Shown: piece after piece, positions 34,230-42,894 of the stretch | How the letters are laid out: each line of letters begins with the position of its first letter | Numbering within the stretch: position 1 is the first letter of the stretch | Assembly (NCBI GenBank): GCA_945878555.1 | Contig: CAMDWI010000001.1 | Location: forward strand, 62,001 to 126,000 | DNA from: Klebsiella pneumoniae | Lineage (GTDB): Bacteria > Pseudomonadota > Gammaproteobacteria > Eutrophobiales > Eutrophobiaceae | Direction: 5' to 3' | Length of the DNA: 64,000 nt | Notes under the pieces: generated by a model | The model's database searches: none | Seen by the model: the letters and a program-made list of their open reading frames with translations, nothing else | What the model was told of the DNA's origin: nothing | Translations under genes and position numbers: made by a program

Positions 34230-36341
34230 TTAAAACGATCCGGTCAGGATCAGGAACAGTCTGAATCCCTTCTCGCGGGCTCGCCATTCGCGGCGTTCGA
34301 TACCGGTCAGTGCAAGATTGCGTGCGTCGACGAATATTGTCCTGTTGCGTTCCTCCGCCAGATTCAGGATGTTCTGGCCCTCTACCCGGACCTTGATATC
34401 GGCCCAGCGCGTGGTCTCGATAAATGCGTTTAACTCAAGGTCGCTCTCGTCGATGATGTCGAGTTCATTCACCTTGAACAGGATGCGGTCGCCGCGTTCG
34501 GCAAAATCCCAGCCCCAGGCAACCCGGGTAGTTTTGAAATCCTGCCTGTAGGCAACATCATAAACATAATCATATTCATCGCTATCATCCCGGAACGGGA
34601 TGATGGTCGGTCCACCAAAGCCGGTCTTGCCGGACAGTACGCGTTTCTGGCCGGTGACCGGATCGGTAACCGAGCTGTCCTGCCAGCGTAGCTTTACATC
34701 CAGGCGCGCACCGGTCAGCCCGGTCCATTCGAGCGGAATCGTTGACTCTACTTCAAGTCCCAGGCGGTGACCGTCGCCAATATTGCCCGGCACTTCAAAT
34801 TCGGGCGTCAACGGCATCAGGTCCTGTACATCGGTAATGGCATGATAGAACGCCGTTACACTCACGACACCCAGTTCACCGAATCGCTTTTCCGCACCCA
34901 GTTCGCTGACCCAGGACCGCTCCGGTCGCAGGTCGGTATTGCCGAGTGCCAGGTCGTCATCCTCGAACACGGACGAGCTGATGAATTCGTTAAAATCCAG
35001 CTGTGCGACCTCGCGGGCAATGCGCATGCGTAGCTGATGCTGCGGGTCGAGGGCCCAGACCAGTTGTGCCTGGGGTTTCAGATAGTTAAAAGTGCGCTTG
35101 CGGTTGTCATCACCCTCGGATGAGATGGTTGAGCGTTCTATGCCAAGGCCATAGTTGAGGGTGACGGTACGGTGTGTCCAGCTATCCAGTAATAATGCGT
35201 CCCACCGCAGTTCATCTACACGTGTGTTTGCGCCGGGTACATCGACAGGTAACGGCCCGAGTCCGCGATCCTCAAATTGACGTTGCGTGCCGTCTACCAG
35301 GTTGTAGGCCAGTTCAAGATTGGCCTGCACGGAGTGGCCGGTCCAGCCAGACCAGTCCAGTTCCAGCCTGCCGATATTTTCGCGCGTCCGGGTATCGGTA
35401 TTTGCCTCGCGATAAAACGTTGTCTCGCCACTCGCAGCATCGACACTGCGCTGATCCGAGTCACGCGTATTATTTTTGCCGTAGATCAGCCAGATGGCCT
35501 TGCCAGTAATGTCAGTCGAGAGCTGCCGCTCGGCATCCAGCCCGAACTCCAGCGCATGCGTCCTCTGATCGTCACCGAAAAGTTCGTCGTGACGGGTACT
35601 GTTGTTTGCCAATGGCACCCGGATCGAAGTCGTCAAGCCGTCCTGGTTCGAAACGGCCAGTTTGGTATTCAGGCGCACCTGGGTTGCGCCGAACAGCGAA
35701 TTCGCATTCAGGTTAATCTCGCCGGCATTACTGTCGCGGAAATTATTATCATCGCGTTGCTCGACCTGGCCACCGGTACTGTTATAGATACGCTCGGGCC
35801 CCTTGTAACTTCGCGGATTCAGCTCGGCCGAGAATCCGGCGTTATAATCAATCTGGCGCCAGCGGTCAGACAGTGAGATCCCTGCCTCCGGACCAAATTG
35901 CGGATTATTGAAATTGCGGCGAAAACCGGCCCGCCAGCGAATCGCGGCCGGCTCGTCCTTATGTAATATGATATTTGCGACGATAGTCTGTCCCTGCAGG
36001 TCGGCTGCGCCGGCATTACCGCGTATCAGTTCGATACGCTCGACATGACGGGCCGGAATACGGGTCAGGATAGCAGACAGTACATCCTGCTTCGTGCTTG
36101 GTCGACGTCCATCGATCAGGATATTGCCGGCCGCTCCACCGAATCCGCGCAGACTGTCGCCATCATCGAGTTGAAAGCCGGGTATCTGTTGCACCATGTC
36201 GAGCGCGGTATCGGGCTGGTATTGCTCGAAAAACCCGGCCGCATAATCAACCCGTTCGTCCCGGTTCACGTCCTGCGCATACGCCGGATACGCCAGAAAT
36301 AAAAGCAGCCAGACTGGAGTTATTCGTAACAGACAAATCAT
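34230..36341 (-). CDS. TonB-dependent outer-membrane receptor
   Basis: A 703-residue receptor from the ATG at 36341, which opens a good Sec signal (MICLLRITPVWLLLFLAYPAYAQ in pieces); in-frame starts up to 36401 are possible. The plug domain is visible in residues around 35-140: LDMVQQIPGF, GFGGAAGNILIDGRRPS, IPARHVERIELIRGNAGAADLQG. The remainder is a beta-barrel with alternating aromatic strands, ending RLFLILTGSF with terminal Phe, as outer-membrane proteins do. The ligand is unknown. It is monocistronic and lies between the thioredoxin gene and the Kai-linked operon. Confidence 0.9.
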   Translation of the reverse strand: MICLLRITPVWLLLFLAYPAYAQDVNRDERVDYAAGFFEQYQPDTALDMVQQIPGFQLDDGDSLRGFGGAAGNILIDGRRPSTKQDVLSAILTRIPARHVERIELIRGNAGAADLQGQTIVANIILHKDEPAAIRWRAGFRRNFNNPQFGPEAGISLSDRWRQIDYNAGFSAELNPRSYKGPERIYNSTGGQVEQRDDNNFRDSNAGEINLNANSLFGATQVRLNTKLAVSNQDGLTTSIRVPLANNSTRHDELFGDDQRTHALEFGLDAERQLSTDITGKAIWLIYGKNNTRDSDQRSVDAASGETTFYREANTDTRTRENIGRLELDWSGWTGHSVQANLELAYNLVDGTQRQFEDRGLGPLPVDVPGANTRVDELRWDALLLDSWTHRTVTLNYGLGIERSTISSEGDDNRKRTFNYLKPQAQLVWALDPQHQLRMRIAREVAQLDFNEFISSSVFEDDDLALGNTDLRPERSWVSELGAEKRFGELGVVSVTAFYHAITDVQDLMPLTPEFEVPGNIGDGHRLGLEVESTIPLEWTGLTGARLDVKLRWQDSSVTDPVTGQKRVLSGKTGFGGPTIIPFRDDSDEYDYVYDVAYRQDFKTTRVAWGWDFAERGDRILFKVNELDIIDESDLELNAFIETTRWADIKVRVEGQNILNLAEERNRTIFVDARNLALTGIERREWRAREKGFRLFLILTGSF

Positions 36342-36463
36342 TTTCAGAACCTGTGAGCCCGTGTAAAAAGGCATCATGATAGACAATTCGGTGCCAATCA
36401 CAACTTGTCATTGTGGCATGACAGATCAAATCATCGGGGACGGAGGCAAATGATAATCCAGAT

Positions 36464-37666
36464 TTACTTTCGCAGCTCGGCATGACGTGCTTCCCAGTCA
36501 ACCTGCCAGGCATGCAGCTTCGCGGCCGGTATAGGTCGGGAAATGAAATAGCCCTGCGCAAGGTCGCAACCCTGCTGAAACAGGAAATCCCAGTCCTCGC
36601 GATCTTCCACGCCTTCGGCGACGGTCTTCATGCCAAGTTCACGGGCGATGCCAAGGCTGGCGGAAAAAATTGCACGCCGGGTTGTGTCCTGGCCTGCACC
36701 ATGCACAAAGCTCTGATCGATCTTGAGTTCGTCAAAAGGAATTTCGCGCAACTGCGACAGCGATGAATGGCCGGTGCCGAAGTCGTCGATGGACAGGCTG
36801 ATGCGTTTCATCCGCAAGCGGGTGAGGATGTCCAGTGGCGCAAGGACATCCGTCATAAGGCGGGATTCTGTCACTTCCAGGATCAGGTCTTCCGCCGCCA
36901 CGCCACAACGGGTGACTTCAGCCAGGACGAAATCAGCAAAATCCAGCCGGGCCAGGTTGTGCATGGAAACATTGACCGCCATCCGCAGCATCAGGCCTTC
37001 GTTGCTCCATTGTCTGGATTGTTCGAGTGCAGCGATTAGCACGACGCGTGTCAGCTCATCAATGAGTCCGTTTTCTTCAGCGATACCGATGAATACATCC
37101 GGGAACACCAGTCCGTCCACAGGATGTTGCCAGCGTACCAGCGCTTCAACCCCGCTGAGCGTACCACTCTCAATCTCCACCTTGGGTTGGTAAAAATTCA
37201 CCAGTTCTCCGCTCACAATAGCGTGCCGGACTTCATCGACGCCATAGCGCTTGCTTGTCTTGTGCATGGCCTCGGGTACCGCTTTGTGCCAGAGTTTCAG
37301 CAGCTCTTCCAGATTATCGGGCTGTACCGGCTTGCTCAGGCTCCCAAGAACAAGCAAATGATGGGCGCGGGCAAGATGCTCCGCGGTTTCCAGGATGCGC
37401 GCATCCTCGCCGCTGACCAGTATCAGGGCACCAGTGTAGGGAATGTCCACCAGGCGGCGGATGAATTCCACCCCGTCCATGCCGGGCATATTGAGGTCGA
37501 GAAAGATCAACTGCTCGCCGACCGGCTGCCCATCCAGCAGGTTCAACGCCTCCTGGCCTGAGGTGCAGGCATGTACCTGCCCCTGCCCGAGGATGGCGAG
37601 CTGGTGTGTGAGCAGCTGGAGCTGAAAGACGTCATCATCCACGAGCAGAATGTATGCGGGTATCAT
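36464..37666 (-). CDS. Response regulator with EAL cyclic-di-GMP phosphodiesterase domain
   Basis: A 400-residue protein: receiver domain (phosphoacceptor Asp in FLDLNMPGMDG, residue 57 from this start; Lys in SLSKP) and an EAL domain with the EALVRW signature, the Asp pair in SIDDFGTGHSS, and FDELKIDQSFV. Both catalytic motifs look intact, so it should hydrolyse cyclic-di-GMP when phosphorylated. The ATG at 37666 is chosen over the TTG two codons upstream. It is the last gene of the kaiC operon and follows the hybrid kinase by 12 bases, which makes it the likely output of that kinase. Confidence 0.92.
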   Translation of the reverse strand: MIPAYILLVDDDVFQLQLLTHQLAILGQGQVHACTSGQEALNLLDGQPVGEQLIFLDLNMPGMDGVEFIRRLVDIPYTGALILVSGEDARILETAEHLARAHHLLVLGSLSKPVQPDNLEELLKLWHKAVPEAMHKTSKRYGVDEVRHAIVSGELVNFYQPKVEIESGTLSGVEALVRWQHPVDGLVFPDVFIGIAEENGLIDELTRVVLIAALEQSRQWSNEGLMLRMAVNVSMHNLARLDFADFVLAEVTRCGVAAEDLILEVTESRLMTDVLAPLDILTRLRMKRISLSIDDFGTGHSSLSQLREIPFDELKIDQSFVHGAGQDTTRRAIFSASLGIARELGMKTVAEGVEDREDWDFLFQQGCDLAQGYFISRPIPAAKLHAWQVDWEARHAELRK

Positions 37667-37678
37667 GATCAAATCTCT

Positions 37679-40630
37679 TTATAGATGCATGGCGTCGATG
37701 ACTGCCGCCAGTGCCACTTCAAGTTCAGCGGCAAGTACCAGGCTGGTATCGGCATTGCCAACCCTGGCTGCCTGTTCCAGTTGCTGGCAGACCTCGCCCA
37801 GGGCCAGCGCACCTATAGCACGCGACGATGACTTGAGTTTGTGGGCGGTCTTGCTCGACGCACTCCAGTGGCCGAGCGCGATGGCAGCGCGAATTTCTTC
37901 TACCGCCTTATGCGCCGAACGCTGGTAGTCCATGAAAAACCGGGCAATCAGTGCCGGGTCATTGCCGATCAGTTTCGGTAATATCCTCCTGTCCAGCACG
38001 GAAAAATGCTGGCTGGCTGGCGACTCTTCGACAATATCCGCAGCGATGTCGCCCTTGCCGGTAACCGGTAGCCACTTTTCCAGCATGGACTGGAGATGTT
38101 CCAGAAGCACCGGCTTGGTCAGGTAGTCGTCCATGCCTTCCGCCCTGCAACGCAGCTCTTCGCTCTTCAGCGCATTGGCGGACAGCGCGACGATGGGAAG
38201 GTGCTGATCATCGCCTTCGTCGCGTCGTATGGCGGCGGTAAGCTGATAGCCGTCCATGTTCGGCATTTGGAGATCAGTCAGCAGCAGGGCGTGATCACCC
38301 AGGTGCCATCGGGCGAGGGCCTCGCGGCCGTCGCCAGCGAGATCAGCGACGTAGCCCAAAAGGGCCAGCTGATGCAGGATGACGCTCTGGTTTATCTCGT
38401 TGTCCTCGGCGACCAGTATTCGACCTCCGCGACGCCGAACAGCGACGCCGCTCAGGGTTGCGGGGTACACTTCGGCCACATCAGGTACTTCCTTGCGTGG
38501 TGCCGGGGTAAGGCCGGCGGCGATCGCCACGGCATCAAGCAGGGTCCGGTGGTTCAGTATGTTTCCGTCCACCGACACCAGATGGTTATCTTCCTCACGC
38601 AGCCCACGGCGCTGGCCGCGGCGGATGGCGACGAAGTGGGTATCACTCTCCGCGTGGGCAAGGGCTGTGGCACGCAGTTCTTCCAGCAGTGGGCTGGCGA
38701 TTCCGGAATCGATGACAACGATGGGTCGTCCTGATGGACGACTGGTGATCCATTGGCTGGCGATCGCTGTATCGGTCGTCCGTTCCACCATGGCTCCACT
38801 GTGAGTCAGGTAGGCGGCCAGGTCGTCGGCAATAACAGCGGTATGTCCGAGTACAAGACAGGACAACCCGACAAGCAGGCCAGGTTGATGACCGGTATTG
38901 GTTTGTCCAGGCGGTAATGCGAAGGGCAGGTTGACACTGAACAGTGAGCCTACTCCTGGCTCGCTGCTGACGCGAATGTCCCCGCCCATCATGTCTGCCA
39001 ACTGACGCGATATGACCAGTCCCAGACCGGTTCCGCCATATTTGCGGGTAATGGAGGTGTCGGCCTGGACGAACGGTGTGAATATCCGTGCCATATCATC
39101 CTCATCAAGGCCGATACCGTTGTCGGCGACCTGGAATTCCAGCCGGACTTCTTCAGCATTGCTTTCGACCAGGAGCGCGCGAACGGACACCCGGCCCGGG
39201 CGCGGCGTGGCGCTGGAAAACTTGATCGCGTTACTGGCGAGATTGATCAGGATCTGGCGCAGCCGCCCCGGGTCGCCCGTTACCTGCCCGGGGATGGCCG
39301 GATCGGTGAACAGGGTTAACTCCACATTTTTACTCGCGGCCAGACTATCGAGCACCTCGCAGACCTTTTCGACTACGTCGGCGATACACGTAGGGAGGTT
39401 GATGATATCGAGCTTGCCGGCCTCAATCTTGGAGAAGTCGAGGATATTGTTGATCACGTCGAGCAGGGCAAACGAAGATTCGCGAATGATATTGGCCATC
39501 TCCATCTGCGGTCTGTTCAGGTTACTTTGTTGCAGTACCTCGATCATACCGATGACACCGTTCATCGGGGTGCGGATCTCGTGACTCATGTTGGCCAGGA
39601 AGGTCTTCTTGGCAGCGTTGGCTCGCTCCGCCTCGGTTCTGGCGGCGGCCACCTCCTGCTCAGCCGCCTTGCGCCCGGTGATGTCGCGCACCAGCCAGGT
39701 GTAGTGGCACTCGTTACCCAGCATCATGTCGCTGATCGAAAGTTCGAGAGGAAACGTGCTGGTATCCTTGCGCAAACCCATGACCTCATGCCCGGTGCGG
39801 ATGATGTGCGCTTCACTATCGCCTTTAAAAGGCTTCGGCATCAGCATGCTGACGTTGTGCCCGATCACTTCGCTCGCGGCATAGCCAAAAATGCGTTCAG
39901 CAGCAGGATTAAGGGTTTCCACGTTGCCATGTGTGTCGATGGTGATCACTCCGTCCACTACAGTGTCGAGTATCGCCTGCAGGCGGGCAGCGATATCGCG
40001 CACGGCTACCGTGTCTGCCCTGGACGCTATGGCATCGCGCTCGCTTTCGCGCGCATCCCGTTCCGCCAGCTTGCGTTCGGTGATGTCCAGACGCATGACT
40101 ACTACGCCATTTGGTAGCTCGTCAGTAAGTGGGCTTGCCGTCAGCAGGAACCAGTACTGCCTTGTTGGCGTATTCCAGGAATACTCCAGCGAAAAGTGAT
40201 CCGCTGCACCTTGCTGAATCGCGCGAATCCCTGCGGCAGATTTCTGTACTGAGTCAGCGACATCACCCAGGGCGTTGTCGCAGGTATCGAGGTAACTGGC
40301 GCCTATCCCCATACCCTCGAATTGCGGCGTATTTGCATCGACAAACTGCTGCCAGGGTTTGTTCACGGCGACGATGCGACCCAGGCTGTCGAGCACCGCG
40401 ATTTGTGCAGGCAGCGCATCAAGGATGGTGTCCTGTCTGACGGCGTCGTTGTGACGTAATCGTTCCCGGATGTGGCGCAACACAAATGTTCGTCCGTCCC
40501 GGTCCGCCACCGTGTCCACCTCGCCGCCCGTCAGTTCCTCCAGGCGTCGCTCGGTAGAGCGCAACGTTTCGATCAGGGTGACGATTTCCTCATTGGCATC
40601 CTGTGGAGGATGCGGTTTGACAGGTGTCAT
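37679..40630 (-). CDS. Hybrid sensor histidine kinase with PAS, receiver and Hpt domains
   Basis: A 983-residue cytoplasmic kinase without membrane segments. Two PAS domains cover about residues 65-185 and 210-325. The DHp helix has the phosphoacceptor His350 in NMSHEIRTPMNG, the HATPase N-box is NLASNAIKF (near 463-471), with GIGL and GTGLGL boxes. Two receiver-like regions follow: a degenerate one (about 585-710) and a true one with Asp786 in LLLTDLQMP, then an Hpt domain with His930 in AHKLKSSS. It resembles BarA/ArcB-type phosphorelays. The start overlaps the kaiB stop by four bases, so Kai proteins may feed into it. The Hpt would pass phosphate to the EAL regulator. Confidence 0.93.
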   Translation of the reverse strand: MTPVKPHPPQDANEEIVTLIETLRSTERRLEELTGGEVDTVADRDGRTFVLRHIRERLRHNDAVRQDTILDALPAQIAVLDSLGRIVAVNKPWQQFVDANTPQFEGMGIGASYLDTCDNALGDVADSVQKSAAGIRAIQQGAADHFSLEYSWNTPTRQYWFLLTASPLTDELPNGVVVMRLDITERKLAERDARESERDAIASRADTVAVRDIAARLQAILDTVVDGVITIDTHGNVETLNPAAERIFGYAASEVIGHNVSMLMPKPFKGDSEAHIIRTGHEVMGLRKDTSTFPLELSISDMMLGNECHYTWLVRDITGRKAAEQEVAAARTEAERANAAKKTFLANMSHEIRTPMNGVIGMIEVLQQSNLNRPQMEMANIIRESSFALLDVINNILDFSKIEAGKLDIINLPTCIADVVEKVCEVLDSLAASKNVELTLFTDPAIPGQVTGDPGRLRQILINLASNAIKFSSATPRPGRVSVRALLVESNAEEVRLEFQVADNGIGLDEDDMARIFTPFVQADTSITRKYGGTGLGLVISRQLADMMGGDIRVSSEPGVGSLFSVNLPFALPPGQTNTGHQPGLLVGLSCLVLGHTAVIADDLAAYLTHSGAMVERTTDTAIASQWITSRPSGRPIVVIDSGIASPLLEELRATALAHAESDTHFVAIRRGQRRGLREEDNHLVSVDGNILNHRTLLDAVAIAAGLTPAPRKEVPDVAEVYPATLSGVAVRRRGGRILVAEDNEINQSVILHQLALLGYVADLAGDGREALARWHLGDHALLLTDLQMPNMDGYQLTAAIRRDEGDDQHLPIVALSANALKSEELRCRAEGMDDYLTKPVLLEHLQSMLEKWLPVTGKGDIAADIVEESPASQHFSVLDRRILPKLIGNDPALIARFFMDYQRSAHKAVEEIRAAIALGHWSASSKTAHKLKSSSRAIGALALGEVCQQLEQAARVGNADTSLVLAAELEVALAAVIDAMHL

Positions 40631-40917
40631 GCTGCGGTGTCGATCAGGCCCAGTGTACGCAACACGGACTGTAACTGACTGAGCGTGCCGACGATTCTCC
40701 GTACTGGCGGCGGCGTCAATGCAACCAGGGTTGGGGTCAGGAAGATACCTTCCTCCAGCGCGCGCTTCGGTTCGCGGAAGACATCAACAATCGTGATCTC
40801 ATAACGATCTGCCAGGTGGTCCCGGCACATCGCAGCAAGGTTGTTGATCGCCAGAACCGAGTTTGGTGAGTTGCCGGCGATAAACAGCATGAAAGTAAAT
40901 CTGGGACGTCGGCTCAT
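40627..40917 (-). CDS. kaiB: KaiB-domain protein
   Basis: A 96-residue protein with the thioredoxin-like KaiB fold: FTFMLFIAGNSPNSVLAINN, then DRYEITIVDVFREPKRALEEGIFLTPTLV, which matches the canonical KaiB segments including the conserved Lys and the TPTL motif. KaiB binds KaiC and, in cyanobacteria, drives the clock by a fold switch. Here it lies between kaiC and the hybrid kinase with four-base overlaps on each side (ATGA). No kaiA is seen, as is normal outside cyanobacteria. Confidence 0.95.
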   Translation of the reverse strand: MSRRPRFTFMLFIAGNSPNSVLAINNLAAMCRDHLADRYEITIVDVFREPKRALEEGIFLTPTLVALTPPPVRRIVGTLSQLQSVLRTLGLIDTAA

Positions 40918-42665
40918 GGTGTGCTCAACTTTCTCCCGGCGATCGTTGCATCGGCACCGCGCAGTTCCTTCATCTCGGTCCGGCCTCGCGACAACACAAC
41001 TTCCTGGGTCTGCGCAGAGCGAATCAGCAGGGCCTTTTCTGTCTGTTTTGCAACGAGCTCCGTCTCCAGCGATTTCATGCGTACCTCAAGCTCGGCCTCT
41101 TCGGCATCAAGTCTGACAGTCTCGAGTGTCGATATTGTGTCGGCGATCTTGGCTGCGGCACGTTCAGCACGTTCTTTCTCCCAGCGCTGGGTGCCCATCA
41201 ACACTTCGCCACCGGCCGTGTAGGTATCGGTCAGCGTCACGCCTGCCTCGCTCATGATCAGTTCGCGAACCTGGTTTGAGTGCGCTGTGCCACGAGACTT
41301 GATAATCGACAGGCCGCGGTTGCGTTCACCTGCCTGGATCAGGTAGCTGAGGTGTATCCAGGTATCGACCAGCGCTGATATCTGCTGCGGCAATCCGCTG
41401 TCTTCCCGCTTCGACATCTCGTCGACCAGGCTGGTGCATATCAGGTTGATGCCTTCGCGCTTGGACCAGTCGATCAAGCGATCCGCCACGCTCTGCGCGG
41501 TCAGATCGTTACCGGACTTGTACCAGGTGGACACCGGGTCGATCACCAGGCAACGGGAGCCATGTTCGCGTACCAGTGCCTTGATGCGTACCAGGTAGGA
41601 CTCCGCGGTGCCGACAACAGAGCGCGTGGAGATCATTTTCAGGACGCCGCTTTTTACATATTGTTCCAGCTTGATGTTGACCGAGGCCAGGTTGCGTCTC
41701 ACCTCGTTGCAATCCGAATCGAAGCTGATGAACATGGTGCGCTCACCGCGCCGACAGGCGGCTTCCGCGAAGGACCCGCTCAGGGTGGTCTTGGCGGTGC
41801 CGGAGAAGCCGGTGATCAGGATGCTGGAGCCGCGATAGTAGCCGCCGCCCAACATAGTGTCGAGCCGCTCAATGCCACTGGACAAGCGCTCGACACTGGT
41901 CTTGCTCTCCCTGGGCTCGACAGGGTCGCGGGATCGTACGATGTCGACCTCCAGCCCGCCAACGCCGATCAGGAACGGTGATTCGTTCTCGTCGAAGCCG
42001 GATCCGCGATATTTCTGTACCCGTACGTTGCGATGGGCGACTCCCAGCGATACGCGGTGGTCGAGAATAACGGCGCAGTCCACCATGAATTGCATAAAGC
42101 CGAATGGTTGCTGGACGGAGACACCGGTCAAGTCGCCGCCTGCCTTGGCGGTTATGATACCGGTCAGCCCGTTCGCCAGCAGCCACTCGTGCAGGCGGTA
42201 GACCTCGCGCCGTTTCGCCGCCGGGTCGAACAGTAACTCCAGTATGACATCAAGGGCGTCGAACACGATCCGCCGTGCCCGCATGGCCTTCACCTGGACC
42301 TGCAGTGCCGCCAGCATCCCCTCAAGATCGAAATCGCCCGACATGACCATATTGGTCTTCGGCTGTGCGTCAAGAAAGAACAGCTTCTGCTTGTCCAGCA
42401 GTCCGGTCAGCCCCCAGCTGAAGCTTTCGGCATTGGCAACGATGCGCCGCGAGGTCTCCTCAAAGGCGACGAAAATACCCGGCTCATTGCACTCCCGCGC
42501 ACCATAGGCCAGAAATTGCAGTGCCATGATGGTCTTGCCAGAGCCAGGACCGCCTACCACCAGCGTTGTCCGTGCGCGCGGCAAGCCGCCACGGGTGATC
42601 TCATCAAAACCAACGATGCCGGTCGGGACTTTGCTGAACTCTTTTGCGGACTGCCTGGACTTCAT
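40914..42665 (-). CDS. kaiC: KaiC-family double-domain ATPase
   Basis: A 583-residue protein with two RecA-like domains. CI has Walker A GGPGSGKT (38-45) and the catalytic FEE pair (Glu69-Glu70). CII has Walker A GFSGTAKT (286-293). In CII the family's Glu-Glu pair is replaced by Asp316-Ser317, and the usual Ser431-Thr432 phosphosite aligns to Ser430-Ala431 in QQISALVDT. A long C-terminal charged helix (about 495-575), probably a coiled coil, replaces the cyanobacterial tail. It is therefore a KaiC homologue that may hydrolyse ATP without the full phosphorylation cycle. It heads the operon kaiC-kaiB-kinase-EAL regulator. Confidence 0.95.
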   Translation of the reverse strand: MKSRQSAKEFSKVPTGIVGFDEITRGGLPRARTTLVVGGPGSGKTIMALQFLAYGARECNEPGIFVAFEETSRRIVANAESFSWGLTGLLDKQKLFFLDAQPKTNMVMSGDFDLEGMLAALQVQVKAMRARRIVFDALDVILELLFDPAAKRREVYRLHEWLLANGLTGIITAKAGGDLTGVSVQQPFGFMQFMVDCAVILDHRVSLGVAHRNVRVQKYRGSGFDENESPFLIGVGGLEVDIVRSRDPVEPRESKTSVERLSSGIERLDTMLGGGYYRGSSILITGFSGTAKTTLSGSFAEAACRRGERTMFISFDSDCNEVRRNLASVNIKLEQYVKSGVLKMISTRSVVGTAESYLVRIKALVREHGSRCLVIDPVSTWYKSGNDLTAQSVADRLIDWSKREGINLICTSLVDEMSKREDSGLPQQISALVDTWIHLSYLIQAGERNRGLSIIKSRGTAHSNQVRELIMSEAGVTLTDTYTAGGEVLMGTQRWEKERAERAAAKIADTISTLETVRLDAEEAELEVRMKSLETELVAKQTEKALLIRSAQTQEVVLSRGRTEMKELRGADATIAGRKLSTP

Positions 42666-42894
42666 GCGGTACTCTTGTTTTATTGTGTACCCTGCATACT
42701 CCGGTTTTCCATTTTGGCTATCAGTGCGGTAACGAACACAATATCTCGCCGGACCAGATTAGCTCCGGTCTCAATGAGCTTGCACAAAATTATGAATATT
42801 CAGTGTGCCCTGATCAGGAAGTGTTCAAATGGCAAGTTGACTGCAGTTCGCTGACTGGATGACGGGAAACTGCTTCTGTCACGGACCTCTTTTT

